64,000 nt of DNA from Scenedesmus sp. ARA3 (lineage: Eukaryota; Chlorophyta; Chlorophyceae; Sphaeropleales; Scenedesmaceae), in NCBI GenBank assembly GCA_004335835.1, contig RWJK01001703.1, positions 1,003-65,002 of the forward strand. Reading direction: 5' to 3'. This document shows positions 55,739 to 64,000 of this stretch, piece by piece (positions within the stretch are counted from its first letter, which is position 1; the number at the start of each line of letters is the position of its first letter). The notes under the pieces are model-generated. The model saw only the letters and a program-made list of their open reading frames with translations, was not told the origin of the DNA and ran no database searches. Made by a program: the position numbers and the translations under genes.

Positions 55739-58337
55739 GGGCTTGAGCTGGCTCCTGGCGCGTGGTGATATGCTGTGCTGTGGTGCGCCAGTGGCAGCTG
55801 TGACTGGAGTGTGCCAGTGCTGCAGATCGTGCTGCTGCTGCTGCTGCTGCCGTCGACTGCAGCTGAGCGGCTGCAGGTGTAGATACCGCTCACAACAGGT
55901 TTGCCTAGTGCCAGATTCTGCTGTAGCTGTGGCTTTGTATGCTGTTGTTGCTGCAGCTTGCTGCCTTGGCCTGTGATGAGCTGCTGGTGCTTTCCCTTCT
56001 GGTGCTGTGGAAGGCGTGCCGTCTTCACTGCTTTTCCAGTTGTGTGTTCACCAATTTGCTAAGGCATCCAGGCCAGATGCGCCTGCATATAAAAGTGAAA
56101 GCGAGCGGGGTGATAGCCTGGTGACCCAGCTTTGCTGTGCAGTAAGGTTGAAAGCACGAGCACACCCCGCTGGCCAGCAGGTGCGCAGGTCTAATTGATT
56201 GTCCTGCTTAGCTTATGTTGCAGGCATACGGGCTCGTGCTGAGCTGTTCGTGCAAATCCTTTGCAGAGAAGGACGACAGAGTGCAATTTGCAGCAAGCCC
56301 AGCGATCGCCTTTGACTCCTTGACAAAAGCTGCGATAAGAATGCCAGAAATGATTACCTGATGGCAAGAGCACAAGCCAGCAGTCCACCGTCAAGGCCCT
56401 TCTCCGAATGTCGACATCAAGTGCTTTGGAGGCCGTGTCCCACCTTAGAAAGCCACATAAAAAGACTCCGCAAAATATCAGGTTTCGATGCATGCAACCA
56501 TTTGCTGGCTCACCACGATTTGAAGTGACCGACATAACGGGGCAGTTCTGACTTGTCAGAAGCACGATGATTCCCGATACATTGGTTCAAATCAAAGATG
56601 TCTGCTTCTTTGCTGATTAACCACATGGCATCGTCAACGCTTTTTCAAATGTGCTGTCACTGTAGTGTGCCAGCTACTTGATTCTGCGCTCTTGCGTTGT
56701 TTTGTTCTTCTTTGCCTGAAACATAACGTTTGCAGCGCAGTTTAAGCACAGGGGATGTCAGGGGACTGGTTGTGCAGTGGCAGAGCCTCAACAGTGCCGC
56801 AGGCTGGACTGTTCACAACAGCGACGTAGCAAACATCACCCTGGAAAAACCAGCAGCAGGAACGATACAATTTCCGTGTCCCTGCTGTCATGCCACAAAT
56901 GCGCTGCTTAACAGCACATACGGGTTGCGCAGGTTGGCACATGCTGACTTCATTGGCGAACTTCGCTAGGCTTGAAGGCTGGCCTGCAGGCCAGGCTGTA
57001 TCTCGTTGCAACAGGATAACCCAATCACCTGCGAAGAGAAGTAAAATTTGATATTTTTGTTAGACTACTGAAGCACCGACAGTGGCTGCGCTCTTGTGTT
57101 GCTGTCCTGCACTGGACCGTGTCTCCTGCTCTGCCACAGAAGATGGAAGTCCAACAGCCAAGGTGTTGGGTCTTGTGCCATGCACAGCCAGCTCACCTGT
57201 AGCTGAGTTATCGGCTCGTATCTACAGTCATTCCAATCTTGCCTGAAAAGCGAATGCGCAGCTGCACGGCAAGCACTACCTTCGAGCTTTCACCAACCTT
57301 GTTCCAGCAGAAGTGCCCACTTGACCGCCTCACAGCAGGTTCATCGTTCTGTCTGCTCTTTATTCAGCTGAATACAAAAACCACGACCTCTAGGCATGAG
57401 TGCTGCGCTGGGCTGCAGACGATCACACGCCATAACTTGCCAGGTGGACAAGCCTCGACCTTTCCCATACTCCGTGTTGTTTCCAATCCCACAAACATCA
57501 ACAACGTAATCCTAACATGCTGATGCAGGCGGGAGCAGCGCCCGCACGGCCAGGGCTTCGAAACTGTCGAATCAGCAGCAGAGCAGGTGTGTCTCAGAGC
57601 AGCAGGGAGGCCCAGCTGACTGATCTGCCCTCCTCGCTCACAAGCAACTGCTGCTGCAGGTGTAGCAGCAAAGTCGAGCACGTTTGGCAGGCAGCTGCCT
57701 GTGCATGCAAGCAATGGCTACAGATGGAGCATGGGCAGGTGGCTAGACAACAGGTGCGGCACTGTCAGCAGTACCGTGATGCTGCTTGGTGTAGTTTGTT
57801 TAATAGCATGGTGACTAAATCGCACCATGCGATTGCACTTCTTGACTACAGCTAAGTTAACTAAGGATGCATCGTGCAGCAGTCGGCAATCAGACAGCCT
57901 TTCTGTTGTTGGCCTGGTTTGACAGCACTTAAAGCTGCAGCAGGGCAGAAAGCAGCAGCTATATGTTGTGGTGTGGCTGGGTGCTGTGGGCATGAAGACG
58001 CTGAGTGATGCTGACGGTAGCATCTAAACCATGCAGCGCGGCTAGTAAAGCTGCCGAGCAAGTGATTGCAGCAGAGCAAAAAGGGTTGTGGCTGACTCGC
58101 TGGCTGTAGACCTATTTTTTTACAGCTCAAGCAGATGTATCCTTGCTCACGATCACGGGTTGTGCACGGTGTTGTTGCAACAAGTATATGTAGCATGTTA
58201 CTTTTGCACAGCAAACGTGAAGGTGGCGGTGCCGCTGGAGGTTTGCTGGTCGCTGTGGGTGGCCCGGGAGCGCATCCCGCTGCGATCACATGTCATATTG
58301 TCATGTAACATGTTACTTTCCTGTGTGACTTTTGCAG
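55739..58337. other. Upstream region of the cyclase-like gene; 5' exons not found
   Basis: The first exon(s) of the next gene, with an expected plastid leader, must lie here. A candidate is the ATG at 57517 (MLMQAGAAPARPGLRNCRIS), but its donor phase does not fit alone. About 58215-58275 is a copy of the next exon's start (VAVPLEVCW, RIPL). Confidence 0.4.
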
Positions 58338-59240
58338 GGCTGACGTGGAGGTGGCGGTGCCGCTAGAGGTGTGCTGGACACTGTGGGAAGATCGGCAGCG
58401 GATCCCCCTCTGGATGCCATGGATCAAAAGTGTGACGGTGCAGCAAGACAACCCGGCACTGTCGCGCTGGACACTCTCCACACACCAGTTTGGCAGGTGT
58501 GCTTGCTGCATGGTTGGTCTTGCATGTTGCTGTAGATCTTTGGATCAAAACTGTGACAGTGCAGCAGGACAACCCTGCTCTCTCACACTGAACACTCTCC
58601 ACACTCCAATTTGGCAGGTAAGCTGGGTAAGTTGCTGAGCTTGCATGCGGCTGGCGCGGAACATGCCGCCAATCGGGGACCAGACGACGTACACAGCAAT
58701 GGTTTGCCCTAAAGTCATGACCCTGCTGCCTTTGTTTGTTTGCTGGTTAGCATAAGGACTGGGAGCTCTCGTGGCTGGCGCGCAACCTGGCTACATGCAG
58801 GAATTAACGATGCACTGGATCAGCACCACAAAAGGGTTGTTTGCTGTAATCCACCTTGCTTTGCTTTCTACGTGCTTTCGCAGGGACTGGGAGTTTTCGT
58901 GGCTGGCGCGCAACCTTGCCCCCATCAAGAACCAGAAGATCCACTGGGTCAGCGAGCCAGGCAGCGCCAGCATGGGCCTCAACATCAACAACAGGGGGCA
59001 GATACGGTGCGGCACTCTTGATCTTGAATACTGTGTTAATGCATCTTGATATGTGTATAGATCTTGATCTTGATCTCAGTTCAGCACAGAGGCAGCGCCA
59101 GCATGGGCCTCAACATCAACACCAGGGGCCAGATACGGTGCGTGGTTGTGGCTTGGCGCCTTTTGTATTAGCGCATCTTAGGTTAGTGGCAGCGCCAACA
59201 TGGGGCTGAACATCAACAACAGGGGCCAGATACAATGAGG

Positions 59241-59291
<51 letters not shown>

Positions 59292-60606
59292 CTTTACTTG
59301 ACCTGATCATCCTCTATCTATGTGTTTGTGCAGAGGAGCTGCTGCAGCCTGCATGGGTTGCGGTTCGTGAGTGGCACAAGAGCCTGCAAGCAGCTGGGGT
59401 GTAATGCGGGCAGTTGCTTTGATCTGCAGTGGGGGTTGAGCTGCCCCTTGTACATCAAGTCCTAGGTTGCACTCAAGTAAAGCTGTCATGCCTGCATGCT
59501 CCAAGTGGATGCCGCCTTGCTGCCATGCTGCACATGTGCAGGTTCATCCGGCGCGCTGGCAGCTGCAACGTGGGTCTCACCCACACACGTTTTTAGGATG
59601 TTCAGCAGGATGATTTCCTGAGAAACTGGATGTTGCTCGACGTATGTTGTTGTGCAGGTTCATCCGGCGCGCTGGCGGCTGCAACGTGAGCCTCAGCATC
59701 AGCTACGAGGTGCCCGAGGTGCTGGCGCCCTTCGCAAACGTGAGTACGATTTGAAGTATTTGAAGTATTTGTTGCTTGATTGCTTGCTTGCTGATGATGT
59801 AGTAGGACTTGGATTTGGTTTTTGCATCAGCTAGGAGGTGCCTGAAGTGCTGGCGCCCTTTGCAAACGTGAGTCATGATTGCACAAGCCATCAGAACGCA
59901 TGTAAAGGGTAGGGCTTGCGGCGGCAGCATTATGATATTCAGGATCAGCTACGAGGTGCTGGCGCCGAGGTGCTGGCGCCCTTTGCGGATGTGAGTGGTG
60001 ATTGTACAGCACAAATATATGCATTGTTGTAGTGGGACCTGCAGTCACAGCTTGTAAAAGCAGCATCAGCTATGAGGTGCCCGAGGTGCTGGCGCCCTTT
60101 GCAAACGTGAGTACAATCATTGACGGTAAGATGCTTAGGTGCTGATGAAGCAGCATGACTTGAGGTTGACACGAGCATCAGCTACGAGGTGCCTGAGGTG
60201 CTGGCGCCCTTTGTGAATTTGAGCAACTTGTTCATTGCTTGCTTGCTACCAACACAGAAGGACTTGGTGTTGCAGCAGCACTTGAAGCAGCATGAGCTAT
60301 TAGGCGCTCGAGGTGCTGGTGCACTGTGCAAACATGGGTGATCTGAAGTCACAACAGCATTTAGCAGCAGCAGCAGCACTGCTTGCATGCGCCTGGTAGA
60401 GTCTGCATTCATTGCAGCTGCAGCACTGGTGTTGACATGCTCAAGAAGGTGCCTGAGTACTCCGTGCACCGCTGCTGCAGGCGCTGACTCCTGTTGTGGA
60501 GGGCATCATCGGGCAAGACATGCTGCGCTTCAAGGACTATGCGACAGCATATGCAAAAGCGCAGGCATCATCACAGCAGCAGCAGCAGCAGGTTCCCAAG
60601 TTGTAG
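58338..60606 (+). CDS. Polyketide cyclase/START-like plastid protein (5' end missing)
   Basis: Exons 58338-58496, 58884-59006, 59658-59739 and 60481-60606 (TAG) join in phases 2, 2 and 0. The protein is close in pattern to the plant SRPBCC proteins annotated as polyketide cyclase/dehydrase and lipid transport (At4g01883 type). Matching parts are VEVAVPLEVCWTLWEDRQRI, WMPWIKSVTVQQDNPALSRW, FSWLARNLAPIKNQKIHW, and SISYEVPEVLAPFANALTPV. The plant form has SxPxxVCY, WMPF, SRWSL, SWLARNLQP, NQKIHW and SYEVP. The fold is a hydrophobic-cavity helix-grip. The ligand is unknown; lipid or pigment precursor binding is only a guess. About 163 residues are visible; the leader is in unplaced exons upstream. 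Confidence 0.75.
58497..60335 (+). repeat. Copies of the cyclase-like gene's exon edges
   Basis: Donor-side copies of exon 1 seen (58540-58617, ending TTTGGCAG/GTAAGC) and exon 2 (59090-59140, 59183-59236, GQIRC/GQIQ). Acceptor-side copies of exon 2 (58755-58796, WELSWLARNLA) and exon 3 (59542-59583, FIRRAGSCNVGL). Donor-side copies of exon 3 end near 59869, 59990, 60108 and 60216, with traces to 60335 (SYEVPEVLAPFAN and GTGAGT). Confidence 0.85.
59230..59290 (+). repeat. (CTG)n microsatellite in intron
   Basis: About sixteen uninterrupted CTG triplets ending in CTGCCAG. Confidence 0.95.
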
Positions 60607-60643
60607 CACAGCCGTGAGTTGTCAGATGACCTGAGCTGGGCTG

Positions 60644-60648
60644 TGTAA
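60644..60648 (+). terminator. TGTAA poly(A)-type signal
   Basis: TGTAA lies 38 bases after the stop of the cyclase-like gene, a normal distance for a chlorophyte 3' end. Confidence 0.4.
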
Positions 60649-61994
60649 TGAAATGTTCAGCGGCAGGCAAAGGCGCAGGCCTTATTGCAGCAGCTGCTGC
60701 AGCAGCAGGTCCCTATTTTGTAGCATGGCAAGGCTTCATTGCCTCCTCTGAACTGGGCGCCCGTACTACAGAGAGAGTACAGTAGCAGGGTGCGCACTGC
60801 TGGTGCTGCCAGCACGATGGATCTGAGAGCAGCTGTATCTGAGGGCTGTTCCTAGCCTCGTGCGCACCCGGTCGTGAATGCGGACGTGTGTGCTTTGTCA
60901 GTGCTTATGTATGTCCATGGCATCCCCATCACATCAGAGCCGCGGAGTTCCTGGTTTGTTTTGGTGATGTTTGCTTTACTCAACTGCGGTCAAAGTGTTG
61001 ACCCGGGCTGAATCTGCAGGCTGTGATGGAACCAGCAGCCAATTGCACCTTGCTGCAGGAGTGGCAGAGTGCGAGCATCATATCTCTGGCACTGTCTGTG
61101 GATGCCTTGCCGCGCATGTGCGGACTGTGCTATTCAGTGTTGCCTTGTACAGGGTGGCAGGCGTGCGCGCCCGGGCGTTTTGTTTGTGCTGCAAAGCTCG
61201 CGTATGATGAGGCTCAGCATGTTGCCATCATCCCATCACGATTCGAGCGGCAAATGAGCGGCTCAGAGCGAGGCGGACGCTGCTGCCTTTTGCTGTTCCC
61301 TGGGCATTGCTTGAGCTCAGTGCTGGGCTTGTTATAACATTTCATCATTGGCTTCACAAGCGCTGACAGTTTGCGTGAGGCGTTGCACCTTTTGTTGCTT
61401 GCCAGCACTATGCCTGTCAGCCGGGCTGGAACCAGTGATGTAACACACAAATGGTGATGTGGCTCAGACTGTGATGGCCGTGCCTACCTGATGTTATTCG
61501 TTCACCTCAGACACACCCCTGGCTCAGCATTGCTTGAAGGTGCGCAGCTGTGCATGACCAGCGTACTTCGGTATCCTGGCTTTGTATAGAATTCGTCATT
61601 TTACACCTCTGCAGACGGTTACAGCTGTAACAGACTGTAATCAACTGCTCCATGCGTATGCTCAATGAGCCTCAGAACTCACTGCCAGGCTCTGCAATCG
61701 AGCTGGTAGCAGCACGTGTAAACAGGCGTCCAGAACATCAACGTGGGTGGCAGTACCATTTCTTGCACACTCCAGACTGCGTGTACGCACTGTGTCTCAG
61801 ACGTGCGGCACGCATACGCATCAGCCCTTGTCCCACACTCCATCACAGCCAGACACCCTGTTGACTTGTAACTTCCAAAATGTGACTGCCCTGAGTCCAC
61901 CTGCTGCTGCAGTGGCACTTGAGCAACAGCTGTACTTGCTTGCTGTGCACGAAACACACTGCCTTGCTGCTGCTGCTGTTACGTGGCTGCTTGA
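60649..61994. other. Intergenic between convergent genes
   Basis: Carries a dispersed repeat copy at about 61521-61607. No gene is supportable. Confidence 0.45.
61521..61607 (+). repeat. Dispersed repeat, copy 2 (longest)
   Basis: This copy joins the left part (AGCATTGCTTGAAGGTGCGC), found inverted at 13094-13115, to the right part matching 13858-13925. That implies one element of at least 85 bases present at separate sites. Confidence 0.7.
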
Positions 61995-64000
61995 TCACAT
62001 CACAACTCCAGCCTCCTGAAACAGCCGCATCAGGTACTGCTGCTGGCGCTGCGCATCGCCCCGCAGCTTGGCCCACTCCTGCCAAGGCACACTGACCAGC
62101 CTGTAACCCCGCACTGCCAGGGCCCTGTTCCTGTACTGCGTTGGGCCGTTCAGCCCCCCATCAGGCTGCCTGAAGTGGGTGGGGCCATCCGCCTCTACTG
62201 CCACCAGCATACTGGATGCTGTCCTGCCAGCAATGTCCAGCAGCAGGGCACCATCAGAGGTTACACCATCCCTGCCCACACTCAGCTGCTCCATCTGCGG
62301 CTGCTGCTGCCAGGCAATGAGCATCTGTTGCACTGCTGCAAACACTGAACGCTGAAAATTAGTGTGCTGCTGTTCTGATGTGTGCTGCATCTGCTGCTGC
62401 CATGCTGCCCTGCATTGCTGCAGCTGCTGCTCTGTTAGGCTGCCCTGCAGGCCCTGGCCCCCTGCCAGCTGGAAGTCAAGCATCCAGGAGTGCACCTGCC
62501 ATAACTGCTGCTGTTCCTCTTCCTCTGTACTGCTCCACATGCTGCTGCAGGCCTGTGCCAGCTGCAGCACCTGCTGAGCATGCTGCTGCAGGTCCAGCAC
62601 TGCCACAGCCCAGCACACCTGGCAGAGATCTTGGCTGTTGCAGCCCTTGCTGTGCCTGCTTTTCGCAGGCTCTGTACTCAGCCACTGCTTTGTCTCGGCC
62701 AGCAATGCTGACATAAGCTGCTCATCCCTGTGGCCCAGCTGACCGCAAGCCCAGGCTGCATTGGCTACTTCCTGAGGGGTGCCAGTTTGCAGCAGCCCTA
62801 TCAGCCCCGGTGCTGCAAGCAGCTGCTGAGGAAGGAAACCCAGCTTGGCACAGGCCCAAAGTGTGTTGGACACAGCCTGGGGTTTGGCCTGCTGCAGCAT
62901 GCTAGCAAACGCCCCCAGCAGCTGCTGCAGCTGCCCAGCTGGCACTGTCTGCTGCAAAGTTGCCACTGCCCACAGCGTGTTGGACACTGCTTGTGGCCCG
63001 GCTTGCTGCAGCATGCTGACAAACGCACCCAGAAGCTGCTGCAGCTGCCCAGCTGGCACTGTCTGCTCCATGGTTGCCACCGCCCAAAGTGTGTTGGACA
63101 CCTCCTGTGGTTTGGCCTGCTGCAGCATGGTGATAAACGCACCCAGCAACTGCTCCAGCTGCCCAGCTGGCACTGTCTGCTCCATGGTTGCCACCGCCCA
63201 AAGTGTGTTTGACACACCCTGATTGATTTGGCCTGCTGCAGCATGCTGACAAACGCTCTCAGCAACTGCTGCAGCAGGCCAGCTGGCACTGTCTGCTCCA
63301 TGGTTGCTACTGCCCACAGCGTGTTGGACACTGCTTGTGGCTCAGCTTGATGCAGCTGACCTGTAAATGCCATGAGCATCTGCTGCACAGATTCCTTCGA
63401 TAAAGGCTGCTTGCTGCGAGCCATGCCATACAGCACAATGCTGATGTTCTGCGCCCCAGCAGATGCAAGCTTAGCTATGAATGCAGGCAATAGCTGCTGC
63501 TGCACTGCTGCTTGCTGCTGCTGCAAGACTTTTGGTGAAGCCGTGCAAAGTGCGTACACCACATTGGACAGGCCGCGGGCAGTGTCGTCCGCTGCAAACT
63601 GCAGGTAGCGCTGCACACAGGCTGCATACAGCTGTGGGTCATTGCACCTAAGTCTCGACAGCTTCACAATGGCTGCTGACAGGTTGATGGCGTTCATGCT
63701 GTCAAGGAGCTGCCAAATCACCGCAGCCAACTGCGGCAACGTGCTGCTGCTGCTGATGGCTGCAGTGATCTGCCGGGGACCCAAAGGGCCGCTGCTGTTG
63801 CCTGCAGTAGCGGCGGGCAGATGCAGCAGGCGCCGCCGGCACTGCAGCAGCCAGGGGCTGCTGCTGCTGCTGCCGCTGCTGAGCTGCCGCCTGTTACTGC
63901 CATCCCTCAAGCAGCCTGCAGCAGCCGAGGCTGCGGCTGAAGCCCTGCTGACAACAGCTCTGCACTGGCGTGTAGGAGAGCTGTGCAGCAGGAGGCGTGT
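61995..64000 (-). CDS. RAP-domain repeat protein (organelle RNA factor), frameshifted, 5' end outside window
   Basis: Minus strand, entering from the right edge with a leader-like LLLHSSPTRQCRAVVSRAS, so the start is just outside. An alpha-helical repeat region follows with about 38-residue units (PQAVSNTLWAVATMEQTVPA, then LLGAFVSMLQQA), of the class found in FASTK/RAP and OPR/HPR proteins. The C-terminus is a RAP domain: VAVEADGPTHF, GPTQYRNRALAVRGYRLVSV, PWQEWAKL, close to the stop at 61995. Such proteins bind and stabilise, splice or cut specific organelle transcripts. Frame is lost in the fourth DNA repeat by two extra bases within 63214-63232. The upstream frame runs to that point and the downstream frame continues to the stop. 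This is either an assembly/sequence error or a broken gene. Confidence 0.75.
62863..63330 (-). repeat. 114-bp coding tandem repeat in the RAP gene
   Basis: The landmark GTGTTGGACA (GTGTTTGACA in one unit) recurs at 62863, 62977, 63091, 63205 and 63321. Spacing is 114, 114, 114 and 116 bases. The unit codes 38 residues; the two extra bases in the fourth interval are the frameshift. Confidence 0.9.

Noticed and set aside
1..64000. Bacterial operon or phage origin
   Set aside because: Introns, organelle leaders and eukaryote-only proteins (WDR48, RING-H2, RAP) rule it out.
1..64000. tRNA, rRNA or other structured RNA genes
   Set aside because: I looked for B-box-like GGTTCGANTCC with a matching A box and for conserved rRNA stretches and found none convincing.

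Overview
The window is nuclear DNA of a green alga. Genes are split by spliceosomal introns with GT..AG borders, proteins carry plastid or mitochondrial leaders, CAG/CTG triplet runs fill both exons and introns, and TGTAA poly(A)-type signals follow two stop codons. The protein set (a WDR48 homologue, plastid rhodanese, lipid-A-disaccharide synthase homologue, RAP-domain organelle RNA factor, RING-H2 proteins) fits a chlorophyte. The triplet-run style suggests a chlorophycean such as a Scenedesmus/Tetradesmus relative; that placement is inference. There are three runs of N (13808-13857, 31080-31129, 45509-45705), so this is a scaffold.

Layout. Plus strand, 1-21646: the 3' two-fifths or so of a WDR48 homologue (to 5568), a five-exon 240-aa secreted protein of unknown function (6836-10120), a secreted His/Met-rich protein with two copper-protein-like beta domains (11418-12964), and a 1018-aa membrane-anchored alpha/beta hydrolase with large Gln/Ser insertions (14559-21646). 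Minus strand: an unknown 175-aa protein (25027-23275) and a mitochondrial bL35-type ribosomal protein (26638-25472, 5' end unresolved). Plus: LPXB (27851-30815). Minus: a plastid rhodanese-like protein with a C-terminal membrane helix (34792-32200). Plus: a RING-H2 membrane protein (35976-37975) and a collagen-like secreted glycoprotein (39838-46327). Minus: two more RING-H2 proteins (51361-49855, frameshifted; 55738-53730). Plus: a plastid polyketide-cyclase/START-like protein (58338-60606, 5' end not found). Minus: a RAP-domain repeat protein (61995 to beyond 64000, frameshifted).

Exon joins were worked out by hand from splice sites and reading phase. Every multi-exon model given here keeps an open frame across all junctions, which is the main support for it.

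The most striking feature is not a gene. Almost every exon edge in the multi-exon genes is present in several diverged tandem copies inside the neighbouring intron. Some copies hold the 3' splice site plus the 5' part of the exon; others hold the 3' part of the exon plus the 5' splice site. Ends of last exons, including stop codons, are copied downstream in the same way. Introns are therefore largely built of decaying exon-edge copies carrying decoy splice sites, often behind CTG tracts that run straight into the acceptor CAG. The genes do not form one pathway; what they share is this architecture.
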